From positions 620,001-684,000 of the forward strand of contig NZ_CP151792.1 in the NCBI RefSeq assembly GCF_038446525.1: a DNA stretch of 64,000 nt. Reading direction: 5' to 3'. Shown here piece after piece: positions 37,426 to 46,452 of this stretch; position 1 is the stretch's first letter, and every line of letters starts with the position of its first letter. The position numbers were made by a program, and so were the translations under genes. The notes under the pieces are model-generated. The model had not been told where the DNA came from, did no database searches, and was given only the letters and a program-made list of their open reading frames with translations. The DNA comes from Methanolobus sp. ZRKC5. Its GTDB lineage: Archaea > Halobacteriota > Methanosarcinia > Methanosarcinales > Methanosarcinaceae.

Positions 37426-38667
37426 TTGAGCACTATAAGTGAAAAAATATTCAGCCGTGCATCAGGAAAAAAAGCGAAGGCGAACGATTTTGTTATAGCC
37501 GATGTAGATTTTGCCATGGCACATGATGGAACAAGCATCCTTGCTGTAAGAGCTTTCAGGGAAATGGAAGAAAATAAAGTATGGAACCCTGAAAAAATAA
37601 TAATACCATTTGACCACCTCACACCTGCAAATACAGATACTACTGCCGCATTACAGCATGATATCCGCGGATGGATAAAAGATCAGGGCATCAAAAACTT
37701 TTACGATATAGGCGAAGGTATATGCCACCAATTGCTCCCAGAGAATGGATTTGCATTGCCAGGTAAACTCATCGTCGGGGCAGACTCACATTCCTGCACT
37801 TACGGAGCATTCGGAGCATTTGCAACCGGTGTCGGAGCCACGGACATGGCAGAAATTTTTGCAGCCGGAAAACTATGGTTCAAGGTACCTGAAAGTATCA
37901 GGATAAATGCTGAAGGTAAATTCAACAAGGGAGTATATGCAAAAGATCTTACACTCAAAATAATAGGCACCCTTGGAATTGCCGGTGCAACCTACAAGGC
38001 TGCCGAGTTCTATGGAAGCACAATAGACGCCCTTTCCATGTCAGGCAGGATGACCCTTTCTAACATGGCAATTGAAATGGGAGCAAAAGCAGGCATAATT
38101 CCCCCTGACAAGACAACCTTTGATTTTATTGAAGATATTGCAGCCGTTGAATACGATTCGGTTTACGCTGATGAGGATGCAGTCTATTCAAAAGAATACG
38201 ACTTCGATACAAATGAAATTGAACCGCAAATTGCCATCCCGCACCAGGTTGACAATGTTAGCGATATATCTGACATCAAACCTACAAAACTCGATCAGGC
38301 ATTTATAGGAACCTGTACCAATGGCAGACTTGAGGACCTTGAAGTTGCCGCATCCATCCTCAAAGGAGAAAAGGTTGCCATCAGAACTATTGCAATACCT
38401 GCATCACGTAATATTCTAATAGAGGCCGTCAGAAACGGTACAATAGAGATTCTTCTGGAAGCCGGAGTTACGATTGGCTCACCAGGATGCGGGCCATGTC
38501 TTGGAGGCCATATGGGAGTTATCGGTAAAGATGAAGTATGCATTTCAACAGCCAACAGGAACTTCAAAGGAAGAATGGGAACCGGTGGCTACATTTATCT
38601 TGCATCACCTGCGACTGCAGCTGCCTCTGCACTTACCGGTGAGATTACTGACCCTCGTGAAATTTAA
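37426..38667 (+). CDS. 3-isopropylmalate dehydratase/homoaconitase large subunit
   Basis: A 413-residue aconitase-family large subunit. The Fe-S ligands are C in [12 protein letters not shown] and both in [12 protein letters not shown], and [23 protein letters not shown] is the substrate region. Translation starts at TTG, with GGAG about eight bases upstream. Methanogens have two paralogues, LeuC and the homoaconitase AksD/HacA of coenzyme B synthesis; I cannot separate them here. The small subunit gene is not adjacent, which is unusual for a bacterial-type operon but common in methanogens. Confidence 0.9.
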   Translation: MSTISEKIFSRASGKKAKANDFVIADVDFAMAHDGTSILAVRAFREMEENKVWNPEKIIIPFDHLTPANTDTTAALQHDIRGWIKDQGIKNFYDIGEGICHQLLPENGFALPGKLIVGADSHSCTYGAFGAFATGVGATDMAEIFAAGKLWFKVPESIRINAEGKFNKGVYAKDLTLKIIGTLGIAGATYKAAEFYGSTIDALSMSGRMTLSNMAIEMGAKAGIIPPDKTTFDFIEDIAAVEYDSVYADEDAVYSKEYDFDTNEIEPQIAIPHQVDNVSDISDIKPTKLDQAFIGTCTNGRLEDLEVAASILKGEKVAIRTIAIPASRNILIEAVRNGTIEILLEAGVTIGSPGCGPCLGGHMGVIGKDEVCISTANRNFKGRMGTGGYIYLASPATAAASALTGEITDPREI

Positions 38668-38697
38668 AAATAACAAAATATATCCGGAGATATTATA

Positions 38698-38901
38698 ATG
38701 GAACTTGATAAGCCAAAACTTGAACATCTTATTGGACACTGGATAGAACACAACGAAAGCCACAGTGAGAGTTTCAGCGAATGGGCTACAAAAATCGAGA
38801 CAGCAGGCTATAAGGAAATAGCTGAAGATATAAAAATGGCAGCAGAGAAAATGAATGAATGTTCCAAATTGCTGAAAAAAGCAAAAAATAAACTGGAATA
38901 A
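38698..38901 (+). CDS. Small acidic helical protein
   Basis: A 67-residue, fully helical, charged protein (HWIEHNESHSESFSEWATKI, AAEKMNECSKLLKKAKNK) with one Cys and no membrane segment. GGAG at 38685 lies nine bases before the ATG. It is 30 bp after the dehydratase gene and may be co-transcribed. Similar short proteins with this pattern occur in methanogens, but I know no function. Confidence 0.65.
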   Translation: MELDKPKLEHLIGHWIEHNESHSESFSEWATKIETAGYKEIAEDIKMAAEKMNECSKLLKKAKNKLE

Positions 38902-38916
38902 AACAGGAAAACGTAC

Positions 38917-39681
38917 ATGCGAAAATCACCAACAAAGATTGTAATATATGCAATCTTTATCGCATCATACCTTATATTTTTTTCAGGAATGGCAATTGCA
39001 GCCACGAGTGTCAACATAATTCCTTCTGCACAAGAAGTGAAATCAGGAGAAGCTTTTGAATTTGATATTTATATCAAACCGGACACACCGATCTATGGTT
39101 TGCAATTTGACCTTACATACGATAGCTCTCTTGTAGCCATCAATAGCATTGAAGAAGGAAGTTTTTTTGCAAATAGTGATGCACCAGTGATATTCAACCC
39201 TGGAACCATCAGCAAATCAACAGGAACGGTTTCACAGATATACAGCTCACTGATTAAGGGAGAAGGTGTCACAGATGAAGGCATCTTCTGCACGGTCACG
39301 CTCGAGGCACAATCAAAAAATGGCCCCTGTCAGCTCAGAATCACAAATCTCGTGCTTGGGAACCAACGGGGAGAAGAATTACCAGCAACAACATTTGATT
39401 CGATAATAACTATAACCGGTGCAGATGATAATATTCAAAATGGGTTCAACAATATTCCGATACAAGATGAAGTGTCCACATCTAACATCAGGCAAGATGC
39501 TGATTCAAATGAAAATGACGAGATGTTTCTGGCAAGTACACCTGACCAGGCAGAAGAAGACGGAATGAATGAATCAGATATTCCTGAAATAGACAACAGC
39601 AAAAAATCAAACTGGATAATTCTTATTTTTGCAGCAATTGGATTCTTTGCAATTGCTTACTTCCTTGACCGGAAAAAGTAG
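38917..39681 (+). CDS. Cell-surface cohesin-like protein
   Basis: A 254-residue exported protein. The signal peptide (1-29) ends FSGMAIAATS. Residues 30-165 form a cohesin-like beta sandwich: VKSGEAFEFDIYIKPDTPIYGLQFDLTYDSSLVAINSIEEGSFF is close to cohesin consensus. An acidic Asn/Asp linker follows, then a C-terminal membrane helix (WIILIFAAIGFFAIAYFL) and basic tail. It probably anchors a cohesin at the cell surface to hold dockerin-bearing partners, none of which is in the window. Confidence 0.82.
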   Translation: MRKSPTKIVIYAIFIASYLIFFSGMAIAATSVNIIPSAQEVKSGEAFEFDIYIKPDTPIYGLQFDLTYDSSLVAINSIEEGSFFANSDAPVIFNPGTISKSTGTVSQIYSSLIKGEGVTDEGIFCTVTLEAQSKNGPCQLRITNLVLGNQRGEELPATTFDSIITITGADDNIQNGFNNIPIQDEVSTSNIRQDADSNENDEMFLASTPDQAEEDGMNESDIPEIDNSKKSNWIILIFAAIGFFAIAYFLDRKK

Positions 39682-39735
39682 AATTATTACAAAGGGATAC
39701 AGAGAAAATCCCTTTGTAACGGTAATTTAATATTT

Positions 39736-40980
39736 TTATCTTCCAAGTTCTGCATGAGCCTTTGCCAAATGGCCAGCAGCTTGTGCACCTATCAGTGATA
39801 TCTCGCCTGCAAGCACAGCAGAAGCAATTATCTCAGCAAGCTTTTTTGAATTGGAACCTGGTGGATTTCCAGAGCCTTTTACACCCAGCAATCTCAGGCA
39901 GTCGCTCTGTGTGCCCAGATTTGTGCCACCTCCAACAGTACCTATGGCCATTGCAGGAAGAGTAACAGAGCAGTACAGTTCACCATATTTGTTCAATTCC
40001 ATCGTAGTTATAGCACTGCTACCTTCAACAACATGAGCAGGGTCCTGACCACAGGCAAGGTACATTGCAGCTATAATATTTGCAGCATGCGCATTATACC
40101 CAAGCGAACCTGCACGTGCAGAACCAAGAAGATTCTTGCGATAGTTCACTTCCACCATTGTTTCAGGTTTACACTTGAGACGCGACTCCACAATTTCTGC
40201 AGGGATCGTCACATCTGCAACGACGGTTTTACCCCTTCCAAGTATAGAGTTTATTGCAGCGGGCTTCTTGTCAGTACACATATTACCGGAAAGAGACACA
40301 GGAATGGCACCGAACTCATCCTTTATGAGACTTAGAACCGCATCTGTAGCAATCGTAACCATGTTCATCCCCATAGCGTCTTTAGTATCATAGGAAAAGC
40401 GAACATAGACAGTATTGCCTGTAACAAATGCCTGCACATCCACAAGCTCACCAAACCGTGTGGTTTCAGAGGCTTTCGTTTTCATCCTGGAAAGAACAGC
40501 AGGATCCTGGAGCCAGTCTGCAAACTCTTTAGACTTTATCACATTTTCCAGCCTGAACACCGGAGCTCGTGTCATTAGATCACGGAATATGCGGACATTT
40601 GCACCACCAGACCTTGTAATAACAGAACATCCACGATTCACACTGGCAACAAGAGCACCTTCTGTAGTAGCCAGCGGTATCTGGAATATACCATCCGAAA
40701 ACTCACCGTTTACTTTTAACGGAGAAGCTACCCCCAAGGGAATCTGAATAGCTCCGATCATGTTCTCTATATTTCTTTTGCCTGCATCTTCAACATCTAT
40801 TGAGAAATTCTGTATATGATCAAAATTAAATCCGGAAGTTTTCTCAAGAGCATATCTCCTGATCATAACAGCAGTCTGTTTGTCCGTCAGACTATCCAGT
40901 TTATGAAAAGAAATCTTACCAGAAATAAGATCATCCAGTAATTCTTGTTTATCTTTGTTCAAATCCATTCTTGATTTCAT
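39736..40980 (-). CDS. hmgA: 3-hydroxy-3-methylglutaryl-CoA reductase
   Basis: A 414-residue class I enzyme of the mevalonate pathway for archaeal lipids. It shows ENMIGAIQIPLGVASPL, DAMGMNMVT (NADPH binding), GTVGGGTNLGTQ and the catalytic-His tail HLAKAHAEL. The ATG at 40980 follows GGAAG by six bases, so the longer frame to 41037 is not used. It converts HMG-CoA to mevalonate. It is monocistronic. Confidence 0.96.
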   Translation of the reverse strand: MKSRMDLNKDKQELLDDLISGKISFHKLDSLTDKQTAVMIRRYALEKTSGFNFDHIQNFSIDVEDAGKRNIENMIGAIQIPLGVASPLKVNGEFSDGIFQIPLATTEGALVASVNRGCSVITRSGGANVRIFRDLMTRAPVFRLENVIKSKEFADWLQDPAVLSRMKTKASETTRFGELVDVQAFVTGNTVYVRFSYDTKDAMGMNMVTIATDAVLSLIKDEFGAIPVSLSGNMCTDKKPAAINSILGRGKTVVADVTIPAEIVESRLKCKPETMVEVNYRKNLLGSARAGSLGYNAHAANIIAAMYLACGQDPAHVVEGSSAITTMELNKYGELYCSVTLPAMAIGTVGGGTNLGTQSDCLRLLGVKGSGNPPGSNSKKLAEIIASAVLAGEISLIGAQAAGHLAKAHAELGR

Positions 40981-41282
40981 AATAATCTTCCGTGAATAAA
41001 ACAAACAGCATCCTGTATCTTTTTTATAAGTACGCACTTGGTTTCAATAATACAAATAGTTCACGCCTAGTTGCTTTTTGAATTATGAGAGAGTAAGTAA
41101 TGCTAGCAAATAAAATTAAATACGTGCTTTTTTATATAAGGATGGCATAATAAACTATATTCAAAAAAGTACTAGTGATAATCATCATATACTTTTGAGT
41201 GAAAGTATATATCGAATCCTTATATTCAAGAAGTTTGGGATTATAAATTAGATATTTAATATACACTAACAGGTGGTTTAAT

Positions 41283-42011
41283 ATGACAGATGCCGACCCA
41301 TCAGAGAGAGTTAATTCCGGAATACCCGGACTGGATGAAATGTTGCGCGGAGGATTCTTCGAAGGAACTGCAAATGTCGTATCAGGAGATTCTGGTACAG
41401 GTAAAACGATATTTGGGACACAGTTCATAGTCGAAGGAGTTAAAAAAGGTGAAAAAGTAATGTGTATTATCACCTCCGAAGAATCAAAATCCATTGTTAA
41501 GGAAATGAAAACGTCCTTTGACTGGAATCTTGAGGAATATGTTGAACAGGGTCTGCTCACTTTTGTCGATATCACAGATCCAAGTCTTCGCCTTCAGAAA
41601 AGTGTTGAGATTGCACCATCTGAGCTAATCAAAAGTTTTAAGAAACTGGTTGAAAGCAAAATAGAGGACATACAGCCAACACGCATATTTATTGACTCAG
41701 TTGAGGCACTTTTCCTTGCCATTGAATCAAATTACAAGTTAAGAACGCTCATAGATGACGTATTCAGCGTGTTTAGAAAGCATAATGTAACCTCTGTAAT
41801 AACAGTCGGAGCAATGTTCGGGCTTGACGAAATGGTAGAATATGGTGCAGATTCAGTCGTTAAACTGGGCCGTATTATTTCAGGAAACAACCTTCAGCGC
41901 TCAATTTATATAATGAAGATGAGGGGGTCCGGCACAATAAACGAAGTACGCGTACTTAACATTTCAGACAATGGTATGTCAGTACTTGCACAATCACCAT
42001 ATCTGGAATAA
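41283..42011 (+). CDS. KaiC-like RecA-superfamily ATPase
   Basis: A 242-residue single KaiC domain. Walker A is SGDSGTGKT at 34-42 and Walker B IFIDSVEALFL near 142. The start NSGIPGLDEMLRGGFFEGTANVV is the family N-terminus. The catalytic Glu pair (SEESKSI region) is present. GGTGG precedes the ATG. Such archaeal KaiC homologues are thought to act in signalling or motility (as FlaH-like proteins) or DNA repair; no partner is adjacent. Confidence 0.85.
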   Translation: MTDADPSERVNSGIPGLDEMLRGGFFEGTANVVSGDSGTGKTIFGTQFIVEGVKKGEKVMCIITSEESKSIVKEMKTSFDWNLEEYVEQGLLTFVDITDPSLRLQKSVEIAPSELIKSFKKLVESKIEDIQPTRIFIDSVEALFLAIESNYKLRTLIDDVFSVFRKHNVTSVITVGAMFGLDEMVEYGADSVVKLGRIISGNNLQRSIYIMKMRGSGTINEVRVLNISDNGMSVLAQSPYLE

Positions 42012-42055
42012 TAGTGGCAATTGAAGCCACGTTTTCATTTCTTTTTAAAAATAAG

Positions 42056-42249
42056 GTAACTATTCAGCCTGGCACGATTTGCCTATTGGTACTGATTTCA
42101 TCGAAATAGAGATGTCTGCTCACTAACAATCTAACAATCAAAAAAGCAATCAATAGCAACAATCAAAATAAATGATCCTAATGAAATTTACGTTTCAACT
42201 TTTTGTCAAGATTGTTATTGATAGCGTTTTTATCAGGCTGAATAGTTAC
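42056..42249. mobile_element. MITE copy 3 (194 bp, IS66-type ends)
   Basis: This copy is identical by eye to copy 2, has 16-bp terminal inverted repeats and is flanked by a perfect 8-bp duplication AAAATAAG (42048-42055 and 42250-42257). It lies exactly between two convergent genes, with its right duplication ending two bases before the stop codon of the DUF5591 gene, so no reading frame was broken. Confidence 0.93.
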
Positions 42250-42259
42250 AAAATAAGTT

Positions 42260-42940
42260 TTACAATAAATACCAATCATTGTCATTGGTTTTTTCGCCAT
42301 CATCAAAATCAGGATTCTTTGACTCTTTTCCGATAATGGTTGCAATTGAATTTGAAAAGTCCTGAAGATAACTTGCCTGATTAAGACTTCCATAAATGAA
42401 TTTCTTCCCCGGCTGGACATGTGCGTTGACCGTATATTCTTTTGGAACTATTATTACTTCAACGCCAGACATTTCAACCGCAAGCTCCATAGCTTTCCTG
42501 AAATCACCTATGCAATAAGCGATACGATGCTTATAATTGTCACGCGTTTTTTCAAGATACTGCGATAACCTCTGGCTTTCCATCTTAATGAAATCTCTTT
42601 TGATCTTTGCAACATTACATTTTCCAAGCATGAATTGATAATCCATAAAAGGATATTCCGTATCCAGTTCCCTTGGAGTGATACCGCATGTTCCAAAAAC
42701 GACAATATGCACATCCTCAGGATCAAGCATTCCAAATATTACTTTGTCGAATATTTTATGAGAAGGACTCTCATGATATGGTTTTTTCTTTGCACAAGGA
42801 ACAAATATACAGAATTCCCGAACCGGTGCTTCATATTCAGAAAGTACCCACTCATTTGCACGTATCATATCAGGGTGATATATTATCTCATCAGTATCCA
42901 ACGGGAGACTTGAGCGCTCTTTTTCAGGTATTATTGTCAA
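42260..42940 (-). CDS. DUF5591 protein (archaeosine/TGT-associated domain)
   Basis: A 226-residue protein resembling the C-terminal region found with archaeal tRNA-guanine transglycosylase and ArcS: FVPCAKKKPYHESPSHKIFDK, VFGTCGITPRELDTEYPFMDYQFMLGKCN and the end around YTVNAHVQPGKKFIYGSL. It probably takes part in tRNA or small-molecule deazaguanine chemistry, which would match the precursor transporter at 12404. The start may be the TTG at 42940 or a later ATG. A MITE sits directly downstream. Confidence 0.78.
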   Translation of the reverse strand: MTIIPEKERSSLPLDTDEIIYHPDMIRANEWVLSEYEAPVREFCIFVPCAKKKPYHESPSHKIFDKVIFGMLDPEDVHIVVFGTCGITPRELDTEYPFMDYQFMLGKCNVAKIKRDFIKMESQRLSQYLEKTRDNYKHRIAYCIGDFRKAMELAVEMSGVEVIIVPKEYTVNAHVQPGKKFIYGSLNQASYLQDFSNSIATIIGKESKNPDFDDGEKTNDNDWYLL

Positions 42941-43011
42941 GGAAGATAGAATTCTGGCAAACTATATATATAATTGACGCAATCTTTAAGCGGTTTTGTG
43001 CAAATTGTACA

Positions 43012-43034
43012 ATCATCATCATCATCATCATCAT
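43012..43034 (+). repeat. ATC trinucleotide run
   Basis: Seven consecutive ATC triplets plus AT, located 34 bp upstream of the regulator gene start at 43068, between its probable TATA element and the ribosome site. A slippage-prone tract here could tune expression. Confidence 0.8.
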
Positions 43035-43067
43035 TAAAACTTATTATAAAATATCTGAGGAAAAAAC

Positions 43068-43439
43068 ATGGCAAGTTCTATACCTGAAATGCTAAGAGCC
43101 GAATGCAAATGTGAAGACATGGCAAAATGCATACTCGGACTAAAGGAACTTGACATCAATACATATAAAACCCTGCTTGAAAACGGTGCCATGACAGCAG
43201 AGAAACTCGGAGAACTGCTTAATCGTGAGCGAAGCACAGCATACCGCTCATTACAAAACCTCATTGCCGCCGGACTTGTATACAGAGAAACAAAATCTAT
43301 TTCCATCGGCGGATACTACTATGAATATGTTGCCATTGAACCGACCGTGGTTAAGGAAATGATCAAAAAAACCATAGACAAATGGTACCAAAAAATGAAT
43401 GATCTTATCGAAAACTTCGACAAAGAACTTTTGGCTTAG
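43068..43439 (+). CDS. TrmB-like winged-helix regulator
   Basis: A 123-residue transcriptional regulator. The helix-turn-helix is GAMTAEKLGELLNRERSTAYRSLQNLIAAGLVYRETKSISIGGYYYEYVAI (about 45-95), preceded by a short Cys-bearing N-terminus (CKCEDMAKC) and followed by a helical dimerisation tail. GAGG lies eight bases before the ATG. A spaced Cys trio may bind metal. It is convergent with the frameshifted kinase. Confidence 0.83.
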   Translation: MASSIPEMLRAECKCEDMAKCILGLKELDINTYKTLLENGAMTAEKLGELLNRERSTAYRSLQNLIAAGLVYRETKSISIGGYYYEYVAIEPTVVKEMIKKTIDKWYQKMNDLIENFDKELLA

Positions 43440-43445
43440 GAAAGA

Positions 43446-44980
43446 CTAGTGTTTGTCACCCAGAGGAATACTGAAACTGAAGTTACTACCCTGGCCAGGC
43501 TCACTTTCAACTGACACCATCCCGCCATGCATTTCAACGAATTTTTTTACAAGTGATAGTCCAAGGCCTGTACCATCATATTCTCTTGAAATAGTAGAAT
43601 CGATTTGCTGGAAAGGAAGAAATAACCTACCAACATCATCAGATGAGATGCCTATACCAGTATCAATCACGGAGAACTTCATTATATCATCCCTTTTGTG
43701 TGCCTTTAATAGAACAGAACCGCCATCCGAAGTAAACTTCACTGCATTGCTTGCAAGATTGAACAATATCTGCTTGAACCGGATCTTGTCAGCATTTACT
43801 AATAAGTTATCAGGAACAATAGAACTTTCAAGTTTTATGTTCTTTTTCCTTGCAAGAGGAGAAATGATATTCAAGACTGTCATGAACATTTCACTAGCAA
43901 AGAAATCTTCATAATACAATTCCATTTTTCCAGATTCTACTTTTGAGATATCAAGAATGTCATTGATCAATTTCAAGAGATGCCTCCCACTATTAGAAAT
44001 ATGATTTAAGGACTTTTTCTGCTGCGAACCGAGCACCCCAAAGGACTCTTCTAGCAAAAGATCAGAATAACCAATTACGGCATTCAAAGGCGTTCGAAGC
44101 TCGTGACTCATAGTTGCAAGAAACTCACTCTTGATCCTGTTAGCTTCCTCAGCCGATATCCTTGCATTGATTATAGCCTCTGCGGCATCTTTTTGTACAG
44201 ATATGTCCTGGAAATTCTCCAGAATATATTGCTCTCCCTCAATGAAGATCTTCTTTGCATTTTTCAATATCGAGTCTTGGTTCCATCTTTGCATTTGATG
44301 GCAGTATCCATTCCCTGGAATCCATCAAGACAATCAATCCATATTGGACATTTTTTCGATAATGAACCCTTGGGACAAACAATATCACATAGTTGTCCTA
44401 AAAGTTCCTCCTTCCCATAGCCTGTAATCTCGCAAGTACGCTGATTTACGTCTTCTATTACGTAATCTTTACCGATGATGATCATCCCACCTGGCATGTT
44501 CTCATACAAAGTCTGGAAACGTTCCTCACTTTCTTTTAGAGTGTTTTCAGCCTTTTTACGCTCAGTTATATCATCAAGGTACAAAAGAACTTTATCATTG
44601 TCCTGTGAACTCACATATACAGTAGAAACCAGGAATTTATGAATTGAAACAACACCATCATCACTAAGAGTATCCATACTTCCTTCAATTTTATGAAAAT
44701 CAGAACCTAACCTAAATGACTCAGCAATGATAGCACGAATAGAACAGGTAACACAATTATGATTTGTGCCACACCCATCCCCTCCAAATGAATTGACACA
44801 TGAAAATATAGTCCCTAATGCGAACCCAAGTATATCCTTAGGGTCCTTTCCTATGGTTTCAACGCCAATCCTATTGATGCGCTCCACTCGAAAGTTATGA
44901 TCGACTATCAAAATCAAATTTGGAGCATGCTCATAAGCTATGTCCAGCGCTTTCTCTTGAATAGAAAAGTCATCCTTCAT
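43446..44980 (-). pseudogene. PAS-PAS histidine kinase disrupted by a one-base deletion
   Basis: Two overlapping frames make up one kinase. The upstream part (44980 to about 44270) has a first PAS domain with a cysteine cluster (GCGTNHNCVTCSIRA) and a second PAS domain that stops at KDGTKTRY. The downstream part (frame shifted) resumes at ILKNAKKIFIEG, the rest of that PAS domain, and continues with the H box SHELRTPLNAVIGY, N box LFNLASNAVKF, G1 DTGIGISSDD and G2 GTGLGLSLV. Restoring one C near 44271 (ACTCGATA to ACTCCGATA) reconnects both parts. This is either a true pseudogene, a phase-variable switch or a sequencing error. Confidence 0.83.
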
Positions 44981-44981
44981 T

Positions 44982-45281
44982 TCACAAACCCTCCGTAATA
45001 ATATTGCCAACATACTCCCCATCACCAAATAGGGAAACATCCATGTTTTCGGAAAGAGTGCTATTCAATAGTGAGCTAGTAAACAGAGCATCAAACTTTG
45101 CATTGAACTCCATTTCATCGTATGAGTAAAAGACACTATCATTTCCCATGACATGAACATCATCAGGATTAACTAAGCTTGATGTTAATAATGAAAATAC
45201 CGTACATTCCATTTCCGCAAGCCTTGATTTGAGCATAGAATCCTGTTTTCCAGCACAATCAAACAACAATAATTTGTTCAT
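44982..45281 (-). CDS. Unrecognised protein coupled to the histidine kinase
   Basis: A 99-residue protein starting MNKLLLFDCAGKQDSMLKSR. Its stop codon overlaps the kinase start by a base or two, implying translational coupling. It is acidic and contains a mixed beta/alpha pattern with two Cys; it could be a sensor or phosphoacceptor partner, but no domain is nameable. Confidence 0.6.
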   Translation of the reverse strand: MNKLLLFDCAGKQDSMLKSRLAEMECTVFSLLTSSLVNPDDVHVMGNDSVFYSYDEMEFNAKFDALFTSSLLNSTLSENMDVSLFGDGEYVGNIITEGL

Positions 45282-45698
45282 GAACTCACTTCTAACCAGT
45301 AAACAAGCTTCTACTAATCATCTTGCACAATTGTAAAATTAGAGAGCTTGCAGAGTCATACATAATATAAAGTTACTAATATAAAAAAGTACTGGAATAT
45401 TACTTTCCACCATAAGAGACGCATATGAAAGTATTTTAAAAATAATTAAACTGTTTTTTGATTGTAAACCTACTATAGTCCACATGAGAAATAGAACCTT
45501 CTGATTACTTTATCGGAAGAATACGCTGCAATACAATGAAATTCACCATCTGACCCTTACCATCCAAGGACAAAAAAAGCTAACTAACGTAAATACTCCG
45601 GGAGCCTGAATATTAGACCCCCAACCTTTTTTTATATTAATTGCATTACAATTTCGGGATTATAAGAGAGATTTGAACATACCCGTTTAATGTATGTA
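45282..45698. other. Intergenic stretch between the kinase operon and ABC permease genes
   Basis: Divergent or spacer sequence of 417 bases with AT-rich blocks near 45370 and 45640 that could hold promoters. I see no open frame or RNA fold that I can support. Confidence 0.45.
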
Positions 45699-46448
45699 TC
45701 AGACACTAATCTTCCTGAACAGATAGGAACCAACTACCACCATCATTACCGTAAATCCTGAAAGGACTACAAAACTTATTGCAGGATCTATCTGGGAACT
45801 GCCGAGAAGTCCATACCTGATACCTTCAACTCCATAAGTCAGAGGATCCAGTAATGTAAGGAACCTGACTCCTGCTGGCAGGCTGTCGATGGGGAACAAG
45901 GCACCGGATAATCCGAATATCGGGAAGATCACAAAATTCATTATGAGCTGGAAACCGTGCATATCATCCATTCTTGAAGCTATGGCAATCCCGAATGCTG
46001 TGAATGATATCCCAATCAGCACCATGAAAATAATTGCTATTGCAAATCCAGAGATACTGCTAATCTTAAGTCCCATGAACAATGAAAGGACAAAAATCAT
46101 GAGTCCCTGTATTACTGCTGTGGTAGCCCCTCCAAATGTCTGACCAAGCATGATCTCAAGTCTTGAGACCGGTGCAACCAGCGTCTCTTTCAGAAAACCG
46201 AACTGCTTGTCCCATATTATCTGTATACCTGAGAACACCGAAGTGAAAAGAACGCTCATGGAAATGATCCCCGGAATTATGAAGCCTATGTATCCCTGTT
46301 CCATACCTGGAAGAACGACTACGGAATTCAGGCCGAATCCAAGGACCAGAAGGAAAAACACAGGCATACCTAAGCTACCCAAGATTCTGCTTTTTGAACG
46401 AATAAATCGTTTCACATTCCTTAGCCATATAGTGTAAACTATATCCAT
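45699..46448 (-). CDS. ABC-2 type transport permease
   Basis: A 249-residue permease with six membrane helices. It begins MDIVYTIWLRNVKRFIRSKSRILGSLGMPVFFLLVLGFG and contains FIIPGIISMSVLF and the conserved AFGIAIASRMDDMHGFQLIMNFVIFPIFGLSGALFPID, typical of DrrB/NodJ-like ABC-2 proteins. It starts four bases after the ATPase gene end and should form the export channel with it, for drugs or lipids. Confidence 0.92.
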   Translation of the reverse strand: MDIVYTIWLRNVKRFIRSKSRILGSLGMPVFFLLVLGFGLNSVVVLPGMEQGYIGFIIPGIISMSVLFTSVFSGIQIIWDKQFGFLKETLVAPVSRLEIMLGQTFGGATTAVIQGLMIFVLSLFMGLKISSISGFAIAIIFMVLIGISFTAFGIAIASRMDDMHGFQLIMNFVIFPIFGLSGALFPIDSLPAGVRFLTLLDPLTYGVEGIRYGLLGSSQIDPAISFVVLSGFTVMMVVVGSYLFRKISV

Positions 46449-46452
46449 TCCA

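Noticed and set aside
45030-45281. CRISPR-like or repeat array in the kinase upstream region
   Set aside because: No direct repeats with spacers occur here or anywhere in the window.
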